Shown: positions 39,801 to 48,931, counted from the first letter of the stretch. The stretch: 62,977 nucleotides of DNA from CAYWVO01 sp964461835 (GCA_964461835.1 CAYWVO010000018.1:1-62977); one strand, 5' to 3'. The notes: generated by a model from the letters alone, not told the origin. Numbers and translations: made by a program.

Positions 39801-40279
39801 TGAAAGGTGAAGAACCACCGTCCCCAACGGAGGTGACAACCGTCGAATTCCCCGACAAGACCTTCATCCCGGACGATTATATCTTGGACAACCAACAGCG
39901 GTTCGAAGTGTATAAACGGCTTGCGGATGCGGCGACGACCCATGATCTGGATGATTTACGGGTCGAATTGGCCGACCGATTCGGGGCGCCGCCGCCGGCC
40001 ATGGAGGTATTGCTGAACCTGGCGTATGCGCGGGTTCTTGGTACGGGGTTGCAAGTTGCCCGGGCAATTGTGAGTCCGCATACCGGAGCACTAAAAATCG
40101 AGTTCGAATCATCCCGGCCGGTTGGCCGCAGCGAAATCGAACGGTGGCGTAAAAACATCACCGAGAAGTTGACTTTTTCTCCCGGCCCACCGTTTGTCAT
40201 CCGGGTTAAACCGGCGCAGGCGCCGGCATCAGGACGGGATCGCTCCCGTTTTCTGAAACGAATACTGGAGAAACTCTGA
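36836..40279 (+). CDS. mfd: Transcription-repair coupling factor Mfd
   Basis: About 1147 aa. Mfd pushes RNA polymerase off DNA lesions and recruits UvrA. The UvrB-homology region comes first (FAPSGDAASRWRDDL, TWEISPYE), then the RNA-polymerase-interacting CarD-like domain (GDYVVHVDHGIGRFRGL), then the SF2 motor with Walker A GDVGYGKTEVAIRAAF, Walker B DEEQHFG, TATPIPRTLQ and QLRGRVGRSH. The C-terminal D7 domain follows. GTG 36815, ATG 36836 and ATG 36842 are all possible starts and none has a strong ribosome site; I chose 36836. A stem-loop lies directly upstream. Confidence 0.96.
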   Translation: MAMNLSEIQTGSVTATQSPMLAILRSFAEHRAFAQLEEAVLADGGGTGGVCGLAGSANALVLAAWFLKHKQPVLVFAPSGDAASRWRDDLSSILGENDVCRFSTWEISPYEFRRPAAELIGQRLDCLHRLRQGKPVIVVTHLRAAVELTMPPEEFDRYHLSLTVGQEIAVDSVLTQLVTLGYERASLVEEAGSFAHRGGIIDVFTYAMQNPVRVEFFGDTIDSIRSFSVSSQRSVHHLKECVVLPAREVLADRTGVISRLAKVEANSALRERVEGDPDYPGLEWLAETLGYRRSTVVDYLPSDAVVWLAEPTTYELKREEIANRSEGFHRRTAQTYEPIPAPGRAGELCDQILERVHQHPLIRQYDFRRRGLIDFETGPAPAFASQVKKLVEFLQAQEETSRRVWILCDSEPHRIRLTEILDAEGGVPLTTQLSTPGIHEGFSFANGDTLLTDHQIFERHYKQYRRRRFKEGIALSSYNQLTKGDYVVHVDHGIGRFRGLQRITVGQQDRDCLLILYKGDDKLFVPIEEFNRVQKFSGKEGSPQLSRLGGTAWEKAKKKTKKALMDMAAELVRLYAERKARTGFGFSPDNEWQKQLEASFDYEETPDQLKAINEVKQDLETPAPADRLICGDVGYGKTEVAIRAAFKAVTDHKQVAVLVPTTILAEQHLNTFRERLADFPINIEILSRFRTPRQQKKIIAHLRTGKIDIVIGTHRLLSKDVDFTQLGLLVVDEEQHFGVAHKEKIRKLKTLVDTITLTATPIPRTLQMSLLGARDMSLIATSPRNRLPIHTEIREFSPEVIVEAARQEMERGGQIFFVHNRVRSIEAMASFLRRILPEMRIGVAHGQMKERELEKIMVEFLNRKFDCLLSTAIIESGLDIPSVNTIIINRADRFGLSQLYQLRGRVGRSHRRAYAYLLTPPFSALTAIARKRLKALAEHTALGSGFHLAMRDLEIRGAGNLLGPQQHGFIEEIGFDLYCRLLEEAVAELKGEEPPSPTEVTTVEFPDKTFIPDDYILDNQQRFEVYKRLADAATTHDLDDLRVELADRFGAPPPAMEVLLNLAYARVLGTGLQVARAIVSPHTGALKIEFESSRPVGRSEIERWRKNITEKLTFSPGPPFVIRVKPAQAPASGRDRSRFLKRILEKL

Positions 40280-40359
40280 CACGTCATGGCGCTTGTTCTA
40301 CAGCATACGTACGTATAAGTTATCGGCAATATGAAACAGACGAGAATTGAGGAGATTCT

Positions 40360-42072
40360 ATGCGGCATTGGATCATAGGCCTGGTGGGCATATTGCTTCT
40401 GCTGGGATGCGCGGACACCAAAGAACAAGACGTGGTTGCAACTGTGGCCGACCGGGAAATATCCGTGAGCAAAGTCACCGATTATTACAATGAATACATG
40501 GTCACGTATCTCCCGTCCGCCGAAGAGGAACTTCGCCTGAAGCAGGAATATCTCGATAGTCTGATCGCCGATGAACTTCTGGCGGTTTCCGCCTATGTGC
40601 ACGGGCTGGATCGAGATATTGAAATCCTGGAACTTGTCGAGGCGGAGAGAGGGAAATTTTTGCTCGATGAACTCTATCGGGTGGAAATTTCGGAGAAGTG
40701 CCCGGTTACCGATGAAGAAATCCAGGAATGGTATGATCATTATTTCACACGTCTCCGGGGTCGCCATCTGCTCGTCGCCACCCGCGAGGAAGCGGATTCT
40801 CTGCGGGCGGAACTCCGCGCCGGGGCCAATTTTGCTGAATTGGCCAGTACACATTCACTTGACCCGCTCACCCGGCGTCGCGGTGGTGATATGGGCAAAT
40901 ACTACCGCTGGGGAGATTTGGTGCCGAGTTTCCAGCGGGCCTTCTTCGCGCTCGGGGACGATACGGTCTCCGCACCAGTGGAAACTGATTACGGCTGGCA
41001 CTTGATTGAAGTTCTGGATCGAAAGACGATCGACCGCAGGCCCCTCGACTCCGTCCGTGAGAACATTGCCCAGGCGATTAAGGCCATCAAAGTCAAAGAT
41101 CGGGAAATCGAACACCGCCTGGAAGTCCGGGAACGGTATCCGATCACGATTGATGAAGACGGCCGGGCGCTGCTGATAAAGAAAATCAAGGAATACGCCA
41201 AGATCGACACGGCCGAGGTGCCGGATTCCTTACGCCGCGATGTGCCGCTCGACTACCTCTCCTCGTTCGAGCAGGATCAACCGTTTGCCACGTACCTGGA
41301 TGACCGCACACTTACGGTCGGCGAATATCTGACGATCACCAACAATGTCCGGCCGGAGCGCAAACCGGCGCTTGATGACGATCAGCGGCTTAAAGTGTTC
41401 ATGTTCGAAGAGTTGTTGTACGAGTTTCTTCTCGCGGAAGCACACCGGCTCAATCTCGAAGAATCAGAGGTCTATCAAAAGCGCATCAAACGGTTTACCG
41501 AGACGTTAATGGTGGACAAGATGCGCAACTCGGTGATTGTGCGCGATGCCTCGGTTACCGAGTCGGAGATGAAAGATTACTTTGAGGCCCATCGCGACTC
41601 ATTTTACACCGATTTGAAACTGCGCGTCCGGGAGATCCTGGTCTATACCGAGGAAACCGCCGACTCATTGTACCGCCAATTGCAGCAGGGAGCGGATTTT
41701 GCGCAGCTTGCCCGAGAGCGGACCACTCGCAAGGGATACCAGCGGCCGGGCGGCGACCTCGGATACTTAAAACCATACCGGCGGGAAAAAATCTGGGAGC
41801 GGGCCTCCCAAATGAAAGTCGGGGAAATCTCTGAGCCGTTCCTGACCAAGGACGACTGGTCAATAATCAAACTCGAAGAACGCATCGAACCGGAACCACG
41901 GCCGTATGACAGTGTGAAAATCGAGTTGTTCAACACGTTGCAGGGAAGGGAACTGGAAACATTGCGCGAGAAATACATTGATTCATTACGCGCAGTGACG
42001 CCGGTGACGGTGGACACGGAGCTCCTGAAGAGTACCATTGATTACGACCGGTACGCAGAGAAAGATCAATAA
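40360..42072 (+). CDS. Parvulin-type peptidyl-prolyl isomerase lipoprotein
   Basis: 570 aa with lipobox LLGC (Cys17). Two PpiC/rotamase domains are visible, at about 134-222 (RGRHLLVATREEADSL, RRGGDMGKYYRWGDLVPSF, GWHLIEVLD) and about 421-510 (LRVREILVYTEETADSLY, PGGDLGYLKPYRREKIWE). Helical SurA-like segments surround them. Such membrane-anchored parvulins fold exported or outer-membrane proteins. The ATG follows GAGGAGATTCT. The next gene, a SurA-like soluble parvulin, begins one base after the stop, so they are co-expressed and likely act in sequence in the periplasm. Confidence 0.92.
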   Translation: MRHWIIGLVGILLLLGCADTKEQDVVATVADREISVSKVTDYYNEYMVTYLPSAEEELRLKQEYLDSLIADELLAVSAYVHGLDRDIEILELVEAERGKFLLDELYRVEISEKCPVTDEEIQEWYDHYFTRLRGRHLLVATREEADSLRAELRAGANFAELASTHSLDPLTRRRGGDMGKYYRWGDLVPSFQRAFFALGDDTVSAPVETDYGWHLIEVLDRKTIDRRPLDSVRENIAQAIKAIKVKDREIEHRLEVRERYPITIDEDGRALLIKKIKEYAKIDTAEVPDSLRRDVPLDYLSSFEQDQPFATYLDDRTLTVGEYLTITNNVRPERKPALDDDQRLKVFMFEELLYEFLLAEAHRLNLEESEVYQKRIKRFTETLMVDKMRNSVIVRDASVTESEMKDYFEAHRDSFYTDLKLRVREILVYTEETADSLYRQLQQGADFAQLARERTTRKGYQRPGGDLGYLKPYRREKIWERASQMKVGEISEPFLTKDDWSIIKLEERIEPEPRPYDSVKIELFNTLQGRELETLREKYIDSLRAVTPVTVDTELLKSTIDYDRYAEKDQ

Positions 42073-42073
42073 T

Positions 42074-43393
42074 ATGGTGCAGATATTCGGGAAGTTGATT
42101 ACCACAAAGGCGCTGGTCTGTGCGCTGGTCACACTGCTCGTGAGCCTCGGCGCTTCGGGCGTCGCTCGGGCGGATTCTTTTGACCGGCCCGCCGCAATCG
42201 TTGGTGATAAAATCATTCTCGAGTCGGAACTCCAGGCGCAAATGCAAATGTATGCACTGCAATCTGACGTAGATCTGAACAATCCCGGCCGGCGAGCTAA
42301 GTTGCGGGAGACTATCCTGCAGCAGATGATTGAAGACCGGCTGATTTTGGCGAAGGCGGAACAGGACACCACCATCGCGGTCGAAGCGGCGGAGGTAGAA
42401 CGGGCGCTGGATGACCATATCACCGGTCTGCGGGCACAGTTCGGCAGTGATGAAGCATTTGAGGCCGAACTCATGCGCGAGGGGATGACCATTGGAGAGC
42501 TGCGCCGACGATTCCGGCAGGACACCCGCAACCAGCTGCTCAAACAAAAACTGATCAATCAGAAGCTTGGCTCGGTGTCGGTCACCATGGGAGAAGTCAA
42601 GGACTTCTACTCTCGGTATGTGGACTCCTTACCGCCGATCCCGCAATCGGTGAAATTATCACACATCCTCTTAGAGATTGAAATCGATACCAACCGAATC
42701 CTGGCGTTGCGTGATACCTTGACTGATTTACGCGCCCGGATTGAGGCCGGGACTGATTTTGCCGAGCTGGCCCGGCAGTATTCCGATGATCCGACCGCAC
42801 AAGTTGGGGGCGAATTGGGTTGGTTCAGCGCCGGTGACCTGGTTCCGGAATTTGAACAGGCCGCCCGACGGCTCGTGCCCGGTCAACTTTCCGGAATTGT
42901 CCGCACCCCGTTTGGATTCCACCTCATTGAAGTATTAGCCAAAGAGGGAAATCGTTTCCGTACCCGCCACATTCTCCTGCAATTGCAGCCCAACGCCGCC
43001 GATACCGCTCGGGTGCTGGCCAAGGCGGATTCACTCTTGACCGAAATTCGTGCCGGTGCAGATTTTTGTGAGCTGGTCCGAGAGCATACCGACGATATCG
43101 AATCGCAGAAAAACTGTGGCGAGCTGGGCTGGTTCCCGATTTCCCAGATGTTTCCGGAGTTCAAAGAGGCGGTAACCGGCGTGGCCGTTGGCGAGTATGC
43201 CGGACCGGCGATTTCGGAATTTGGCGTGCATATTATCCGGGTGCTCGACCGCCAGGAGAGCCGTCAGTATTCACTCGAGGACGACTGGGATACGATCAAA
43301 CAAATGGCGCGACGTCAGAAAACCAACCAGGTCGTTTCTGAGTGGATCGACCGGATCCGTGACGATACATACATCGAAATCAAAAAATACTAA
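42074..43393 (+). CDS. surA: SurA-like periplasmic chaperone with two PPIase domains
   Basis: 439 aa. A signal peptide runs to about Ala33 (LVSLGASGVARA). SurA_N helices follow (DKIILESELQAQMQMYALQ), then PPIase domains at about 192-290 (SVKLSHILLEIEIDTN, GGELGWFSAGDLVPEFEQA, GFHLIEVL) and 296-395 (RTRHILLQLQP, CGELGWFPISQMFPEFKEA). SurA escorts outer-membrane proteins across the periplasm. The start at 42074 lies two bases after the upstream stop codon; a longer in-frame start at 42038 would overlap the previous gene. It forms a tandem pair with the parvulin lipoprotein. Confidence 0.9.
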   Translation: MVQIFGKLITTKALVCALVTLLVSLGASGVARADSFDRPAAIVGDKIILESELQAQMQMYALQSDVDLNNPGRRAKLRETILQQMIEDRLILAKAEQDTTIAVEAAEVERALDDHITGLRAQFGSDEAFEAELMREGMTIGELRRRFRQDTRNQLLKQKLINQKLGSVSVTMGEVKDFYSRYVDSLPPIPQSVKLSHILLEIEIDTNRILALRDTLTDLRARIEAGTDFAELARQYSDDPTAQVGGELGWFSAGDLVPEFEQAARRLVPGQLSGIVRTPFGFHLIEVLAKEGNRFRTRHILLQLQPNAADTARVLAKADSLLTEIRAGADFCELVREHTDDIESQKNCGELGWFPISQMFPEFKEAVTGVAVGEYAGPAISEFGVHIIRVLDRQESRQYSLEDDWDTIKQMARRQKTNQVVSEWIDRIRDDTYIEIKKY

Positions 43394-43607
43394 TTGGCTG
43401 ATCGGGTCCAAGTAGCTTCCCGCCTGCCTGTTTCGGCCTGAAGAACAGTGGCCGTGGAGTACCCCCTTACTGCCGAAAGCCCACGATTCCCGCCATGCTG
43501 CCGTTAGCCCATCGTCAATCTCCCCTCCGATCGGTCGATACTACCAACGAGGGCAATAGCGCCCAGGCGGGCATGCGTATGGGCAAACTAGACTATTGGA
43601 GATATAC

Positions 43608-44729
43608 ATGAGTCTCAAACAGTTACTTTCGGAGATGATGGCGCGGAAGGCGTCCGACCTGCACTTGCGCGTCGGGATTAGGCCGATTTTGCGTATCGAT
43701 GGTCAGCTCACCCAGGTGGATGCTGAAGAACTGACCAAAGAAGATATCGATGCCTTCATTGAGAAGATTCTCGACGAATCACAGCGGAAGCGATTTTACG
43801 CGCGCAACGAGATGGACCTCGCACTGTCGGTCTCACGTCTGGGACGGTTCCGCGTCAACCTCTATCGTCAACGCGGCACACCCGGCATAGCGATCCGTGC
43901 CGTCAACACGGTGGTTCCCTCGTTTTCTGAATTGCACTTACCTGAGGTGATTAAAAAACTGTGCAACGAGCGGCGTGGGTTGATCGTGGTTACGGGAACC
44001 ACCGGTTCGGGGAAATCGACCACGTTAGCGGCAATGATCGAGCAGATCAATGCGACCCGGTCGAACAACATCCTTACCGTGGAAGATCCCATCGAGTATA
44101 TCTATAGCAATAAAAAATCGGTTATTTGCCAGCGCGAAGTCGGCGGTGACACCGAATCATTTGGGGCGTCATTGCGCCATGCGTTCCGTCAGGACCCGGA
44201 TGTCATCCTCATCGGTGAGATTCGTGACCTCGAAACGATGTCGATCGCCCTGACCGCTGCCGACACCGGTCACCTGGTTCTGACCACCCTCCATACGCTC
44301 GATGCGGTGGAAACGATCTCGCGTATTGTGTCGTTCTTCCCGCCTCACCAGCATCAACAGGTGCGTTTGTTGCTTGCCGGCACGCTGAAAGCGATCATCT
44401 CGCAACGGTTGCTGTCGCGATCCGATCGGCCGGGACGAATCCCCGCCGTGGAGGTACTGATCGGTACGGCAGCAATTCGGGAATCAATCCTCGATGAATC
44501 CAAAACCAATACCATTCATGATTTGATTGAGAGTGGTATGGTGCAGTATGGGATGCAGACGTTCGACCAATCGATCATGAAACATCACCGCGCCGGCTTG
44601 ATTTCCTACGAAGAGGCGATGAACTACGCCACCAACCCGGATGATTTTGATCTGCGCGTCCGGGGTATCACCGGCGCATCCGATCGCGGATGGGCGGAGA
44701 TCAACAACGAATCGATGACGATAGAATAA
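43608..44729 (+). CDS. pilT: Twitching motility ATPase PilT
   Basis: 373 aa. Secretion ATPase that retracts type IV pili. It shows the N-terminal MARKASDLHLRVGIRPILR, Walker A GTTGSGKSTTLAAMI, the Asp box VEDPIEYIY, Walker B DPDVILIGEIRDLETM and the His box TGHLVLTTLHT. The C-terminal part has the PilT-typical AIRESILDESKTNTIHDLIE. The ATG is preceded by TTGGAGATATAC. No pilB, pilC or pilin genes are in the window, so other pilus genes must lie elsewhere. An inverted repeat follows the stop. Confidence 0.95.
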   Translation: MSLKQLLSEMMARKASDLHLRVGIRPILRIDGQLTQVDAEELTKEDIDAFIEKILDESQRKRFYARNEMDLALSVSRLGRFRVNLYRQRGTPGIAIRAVNTVVPSFSELHLPEVIKKLCNERRGLIVVTGTTGSGKSTTLAAMIEQINATRSNNILTVEDPIEYIYSNKKSVICQREVGGDTESFGASLRHAFRQDPDVILIGEIRDLETMSIALTAADTGHLVLTTLHTLDAVETISRIVSFFPPHQHQQVRLLLAGTLKAIISQRLLSRSDRPGRIPAVEVLIGTAAIRESILDESKTNTIHDLIESGMVQYGMQTFDQSIMKHHRAGLISYEEAMNYATNPDDFDLRVRGITGASDRGWAEINNESMTIE

Positions 44730-44750
44730 CAATTGGCAAAGATGAAACAC

Positions 44751-44780
44751 ACGGCCGGACCACTCAGTTGGTCCGGCCGT
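44751..44780. terminator. Hairpin between convergent genes, probable bidirectional terminator
   Basis: Twelve-base perfect arms ACGGCCGGACCA (44751-44762) and TGGTCCGGCCGT (44769-44780) flank CTCAGT, just between the pilT stop and the NYN gene stop. A T-rich tail exists only weakly, toward the minus-strand side. Confidence 0.65.
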
Positions 44781-44784
44781 AGTA

Positions 44785-45351
44785 CTAGATGTTCAACGGG
44801 GTCTCGGGCTGATCCAGACCCGATTCTATGGATTGGGCTCGATTGATAATCACCCGGTCAATGAATTCATCAAGGTACGTGAACTTATCCGCCTTCAGCT
44901 TCAATTCATCAGCCATCGCATGCCGGTAAAACGACACGTGAACGCGCAATCCCTGGGTCTGGACCTGCTCGATCGCTTCGCAGTAATCCTGGTCGCCGGA
45001 GACAATTAACGCCCAGTCAAAGGCATTCCGCATGCCGTTGGCGACCAGATCGGTGGCCAGCGCCACATCGACCCCCTTTTCCCGGGTGTCTCGTCGGCCA
45101 TTCTCGTTATAGGATTCGCGCAACGGCTTGATCCGGGTCTTAAATCCCAGGTACCCCATTTTCTTGAAAAATCCCTCCTGCTCCGAGGTCGGTGCTCCTG
45201 GTCGCGAGGCGTAATAGAAGGTGCGCACCAGGTCAAATCCGTCGGATAAGATGTCGCGCAGTTTTTCGAAATCGATGCGCATGCCTCTCCGGTACCGATC
45301 GGTCTCATGGTACAAATTAGAACCGTCAATAAAAATCATCAGTCGGTGCAT
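44785..45351 (-). CDS. NYN domain (LabA/DUF88-like) predicted RNase
   Basis: 188 aa. PIN-like NYN fold with the acidic residues in place: Asp9 and Asn12 in IFIDGSNLYH, Asp95 and Asp101 in KGVDVALATDLV, Asp120 and Asp122 in VSGDQDYCEAIEQV. NYN proteins are predicted metal-dependent RNases of tRNA or mRNA. The gene converges with pilT and diverges from accC, and is probably transcribed alone. The target RNA is unknown. Confidence 0.88.
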   Translation of the reverse strand: MHRLMIFIDGSNLYHETDRYRRGMRIDFEKLRDILSDGFDLVRTFYYASRPGAPTSEQEGFFKKMGYLGFKTRIKPLRESYNENGRRDTREKGVDVALATDLVANGMRNAFDWALIVSGDQDYCEAIEQVQTQGLRVHVSFYRHAMADELKLKADKFTYLDEFIDRVIINRAQSIESGLDQPETPLNI

Positions 45352-45544
45352 CTCGTACCGCCTTTCTTTCCTCCAGCCTTCTTAGTAGGTGGCCGGATCA
45401 AATTGAACAGCCGCCAGTCACCAAATTCGGTTGCTCCCCGGCTGCCCTATACGTACACTGTACAGCGCCGAACGCCGAAGGGTTTGCACTTTGTTGCGGG
45501 CAATGTCAAATCCTTCCCAAGAACGCAAGTCGGTAAGAAAGTAC

Positions 45545-46912
45545 ATGTTTAAGAAAATACTTATTGCCAACCGAGGGGAAATTGCCCTCCGGGTTATCCG
45601 TGCCTGCCGGGAGATGGGCATCAAGACCGTAGCCGTGCACAGTGAAGCAGATGAGGAATCCCTCCATGTCCGTTTTGCCGACGAAGACGTCTGTATCGGT
45701 CCACCTTCTCCCAGCCAATCCTACCTCGATCCCAAGCGGATTATTGCGGCGGCGGAGGTTACCAATGCGGACGCAATTCATCCCGGATATGGCTTTCTGT
45801 CCGAAAACGCCGATTTTGCTGATATCTGCGAATCCTGCAGCATCAATTTCATCGGCCCATCCTCGCAAGTCATTCGCGACATGGGCAATAAGTCTTTGGC
45901 CCGCAAAAAGATGAGTGAGGCGGGAGTCCCGGTGACTCCCGGATCAGACAACAACTTGACGTCGCTTGATAATGCTATCTTCCTGGCCAAAGAAATCGGG
46001 TATCCGGTGCTGATCAAGGCGGCATCCGGTGGCGGTGGCCGCGGCATGCGACTGTGTGAAAGTGAAAAACGGCTAAAGGCGAATTTTGAGGCCGCACAGG
46101 CCGAGGCGCAGGCGGCATTCGGGGACCCGGCAGTGTATATCGAAAAGTTCCTCACCAAACCCCGGCACATCGAAATGCAAGTTCTGGGCGATAAGTTCGG
46201 AAACGTCATACACTTGGGCGAACGCGACTGCACCGTCCAGCGCCGCCACCAAAAACTCATCGAAGAATCTCCATCGGTTGCCGTGAACCCGGTGTTACGG
46301 CAAGCGTTGGGGGAAGTAGCGGTTAAGGCAGCGGAAGCCGTGGGGTACTATTCTGCGGGCACGATTGAGTTTCTTCTCGACGGTGCCGGAGGCCTGTATT
46401 TCATGGAGATGAATACGCGAATCCAGGTGGAGCATCCGGTCACCGAGGAGCAGACTGATGTCGATCTGGTCAAACAGCAAATCCAGATCGCCGCGGGTGA
46501 GAAGCTGCGCTTGAAACAAGAGGATATCGTTTTTTCCGGTCATACGATTGAACTGCGAATCAATGCGGAAGATCCCGCCAAAAATTTTTCCCCGCGACCG
46601 GGACAAATCACCAGCTTCCATATCCCGGGGGGACATGGCATCCGCGTCGACACCCACGCCTACGCCAAGTACCGGATTCCTCCCTATTATGATTCTTTGC
46701 TGGCCAAGCTCATCGCGCACGGCAAAACCCGTAATGAAGCGTTGAGGAAGTTACGCCGGGCGCTGGACGAATTCATTGTGGAGGGAGTCCCCACGACAAT
46801 TGACTTTTTCAAACGGGTTGTGGATCATCGGGTGTTTATCAATGGGGAGTACGATACCTCCTTTGTCGATCAACATTTGCCGGAATTGATTGCTGAGGGG
46901 GCCGAACGCTGA
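45545..46912 (+). CDS. accC: Biotin carboxylase (acetyl-CoA carboxylase subunit)
   Basis: 455 aa from ATG 45545, the normal length for AccC. ATP-grasp enzyme that carboxylates biotin on AccB. Signatures include KKILIANRGEIALRVIRAC, HPGYGFLSENADFA, the glycine-rich ASGGGGRGMRLC, GERDCTVQRRHQKLIEE and MEMNTRIQVEHPVTE. An earlier in-frame start at 45431 has no family support. The usual partner accB is absent upstream; the next gene downstream is gcvH, whose lipoyl domain is related to the biotin domain. It could equally be the biotin carboxylase part of another carboxylase. Confidence 0.95.
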   Translation: MFKKILIANRGEIALRVIRACREMGIKTVAVHSEADEESLHVRFADEDVCIGPPSPSQSYLDPKRIIAAAEVTNADAIHPGYGFLSENADFADICESCSINFIGPSSQVIRDMGNKSLARKKMSEAGVPVTPGSDNNLTSLDNAIFLAKEIGYPVLIKAASGGGGRGMRLCESEKRLKANFEAAQAEAQAAFGDPAVYIEKFLTKPRHIEMQVLGDKFGNVIHLGERDCTVQRRHQKLIEESPSVAVNPVLRQALGEVAVKAAEAVGYYSAGTIEFLLDGAGGLYFMEMNTRIQVEHPVTEEQTDVDLVKQQIQIAAGEKLRLKQEDIVFSGHTIELRINAEDPAKNFSPRPGQITSFHIPGGHGIRVDTHAYAKYRIPPYYDSLLAKLIAHGKTRNEALRKLRRALDEFIVEGVPTTIDFFKRVVDHRVFINGEYDTSFVDQHLPELIAEGAER

Positions 46913-47039
46913 GTATTGCCGATGTCAATTGTCGTGAATAGCAACAAATGTCAATTTTTCCGGGTTTGAGCATTGCCTGCGACGAGATCCCAGTATTTTA
47001 TACGCCGATGTCGTATCCAATCATGCGAGGGGAGGCCAG

Positions 47040-47420
47040 ATGGTCCGCGATGATCTGAAGTACACGAAAGAACATGAGTGGGTGAGTGTTGAAGGTGATA
47101 TCGCTACGGTCGGTATTACCGATTTCGCCCAGGGTGAACTCGGAGATATTGTCTTTGTCGAATTGCCGGAGAACGGTGACTCCGTAACCGCCAATGAACC
47201 GTTCGGCACGATCGAAGCAGTCAAGGCCGTCGCCGAACTGTTTTCACCATTGTCCGGAACCGTGGAAGAAGTCAATCAGGACGTGGCCGACGACGCGGCA
47301 ATTATCAACACTGATCCCTATGAAAACGGATGGATGATCAAAATTAAAATCTCAAATGTCTCTGAGTTGGATAACCTGTTGACCCCGGATGAATATCGCG
47401 AACTCTCGGGAGACGAATAA
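47040..47420 (+). CDS. gcvH: Glycine cleavage system H protein
   Basis: 126 aa. Carries the lipoyl arm of the glycine cleavage system; the attachment site is Lys62 in GTIEAVKAVAELFSP. The family layout is clear (YTKEHEWVSVEGDIATVGIT, DIVFVELPENGD, NTDPYENGWMIKI). GCGAGGGGAGG sits upstream of the ATG. It is followed after 40 bases by gcvPA. I see no glycine riboswitch in the 127 bases before it. gcvT and gcvPB are missing from the window. Confidence 0.96.
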   Translation: MVRDDLKYTKEHEWVSVEGDIATVGITDFAQGELGDIVFVELPENGDSVTANEPFGTIEAVKAVAELFSPLSGTVEEVNQDVADDAAIINTDPYENGWMIKIKISNVSELDNLLTPDEYRELSGDE

Positions 47421-47460
47421 CCGCTAACGAAACCTGGATCCCCACACCCCAAAAATCTCA

Positions 47461-48804
47461 ATGTCGTATTCCGCGCATACCCCACACGATCAGGATCAGA
47501 TGCTCTCGACGATTGGCGAGCCGTCTCTGCAACGGCTGTTGCGCACGATCCCGCAAAACCTGCAATTACCCGAGCCGCTCCCGATAGATCCGTCGCTATC
47601 CGAAGCGGAGGTGTACACGCTCTTGGAATCGTTGGCGGCCACGAACGCCGGAGTCGGTCACACGCAGTCGTTTCTGGGTGGGGGAATCTACGATCACTAT
47701 GTGCCGGCGGCGGTTGACGCCCTCAGCTCTCGCTCAGAGTTTTACACGGCGTACACCCCGTACCAGGCGGAAGTAGCCCAGGGAACACTCCAGGCGACCT
47801 ACGAGTTCCAGTCGATGATCTGCCGCTTGACCGGCATGGATCTCGCCAATGCGTCCCTGTACGACGGCGCCTCGGCGGTCGCGGAAGCAGCCTCGATGGC
47901 GTTAGGGATTACCAAACGTCCGCAGGTGATTGTCGCTGGCACCGTTCATCCGCGGTATCGCGATGTCCTCCAGACTTACACCCAAGGCCGTGATATGGTC
48001 ATGGACGTCACGCTGGAGGAACGGGGAGTCAGCGATATCTGCACGATGACCAGGCTGATCAGCGATCAGACCGCCTGTGTTATCGTGCAATCACCCAACT
48101 TCTTCGGCCAGTTGGAGGATGTTCGCCCAGTCGAGAGAGCAATCCACGAGGCCGGGGGATTGCTGATTTATGTCTGCTACCCGATGGCGTTGGGGATCTG
48201 CCGGTCGCCGGGAGAGGTCAACGCCGATATCGCGGTGGGAGAGGGGCAGTGTTTAGGCAATGTACCCAGTTATGGCGGCCCACTGCTTGGCCTGATTGCT
48301 GCCAAGAGAAACCATGCACGGTATCTGCCCGGTCGAATTGTCGGCCGCACCGAGGATGTTGAGGGACGGACCGGCTACGTACTGACCTTGCAGACACGCG
48401 AACAACATATCCGTCGCGAAAAAGCCACCTCCAACATTTGTACCTCTCAGGCACTATTGGCGACCCGCGCCGCCATCTATCTTGCCCTGCTGGGCAAACA
48501 CGGATTTGCGGCATTAGCGGAAGTCTGTACCCGGCGTGCCCATTACCTGGCTGAGAAAATCGATGCCCTGCCGTGGTACACCCTGAAATACAGCGGACCC
48601 TTTTTTAACGAATTCGTTATTACCTGTCCGGTACCGCCGGCGAGCGTCATCGAAATCATGCTCAAAGAGGGTATCATGCCCGGCATTGATCTTTCCGGCT
48701 ATTACCCCGACCGCAGAAACGAGTTGATGATTGCGGTGACCGAAAAGCATATGCCGCAACACCTTGATCGTTTTGTAGATATTCTTGCAGACATTAAGCC
48801 ATAG
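47461..48804 (+). CDS. gcvPA: Glycine dehydrogenase (decarboxylating) subunit 1
   Basis: 447 aa. The N-terminal half of the split P protein, which decarboxylates glycine with PLP and passes aminomethyl to GcvH. Family blocks include FLGGGIYDHYVPAAVDALSS, TAYTPYQAEVAQGTLQATYE, MDLANASLYDGASA, GNVPSYGGPLLG and REQHIRREKATSNICTSQAL. The PLP lysine is carried by GcvPB, which is not adjacent here: the next gene encodes the thioredoxin-like protein. The start is ATG directly after a spacer without a strong ribosome site. Confidence 0.95.
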   Translation: MSYSAHTPHDQDQMLSTIGEPSLQRLLRTIPQNLQLPEPLPIDPSLSEAEVYTLLESLAATNAGVGHTQSFLGGGIYDHYVPAAVDALSSRSEFYTAYTPYQAEVAQGTLQATYEFQSMICRLTGMDLANASLYDGASAVAEAASMALGITKRPQVIVAGTVHPRYRDVLQTYTQGRDMVMDVTLEERGVSDICTMTRLISDQTACVIVQSPNFFGQLEDVRPVERAIHEAGGLLIYVCYPMALGICRSPGEVNADIAVGEGQCLGNVPSYGGPLLGLIAAKRNHARYLPGRIVGRTEDVEGRTGYVLTLQTREQHIRREKATSNICTSQALLATRAAIYLALLGKHGFAALAEVCTRRAHYLAEKIDALPWYTLKYSGPFFNEFVITCPVPPASVIEIMLKEGIMPGIDLSGYYPDRRNELMIAVTEKHMPQHLDRFVDILADIKP

Positions 48805-48931
48805 CGGGGAGAATCCCTTCTCCGCAAGTACCCTGCAATGACTGATCATCTCTTAGATGCCATAGCATTCAGCTAGGCTTTTTTCTATATTCTCCAATGT
48901 GTTGACGGCTGAGATAGACAGAGGAGGAATC

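Noticed and set aside
39877..40854. 325-aa minus-strand frame
   Set aside because: Antisense to the end of mfd and the start of the parvulin gene; composition is that of a shadow frame.
46913..47039. Glycine riboswitch before gcvH
   Set aside because: No recognisable conserved core; only short ATGTCAATT direct repeats (46922, 46949).
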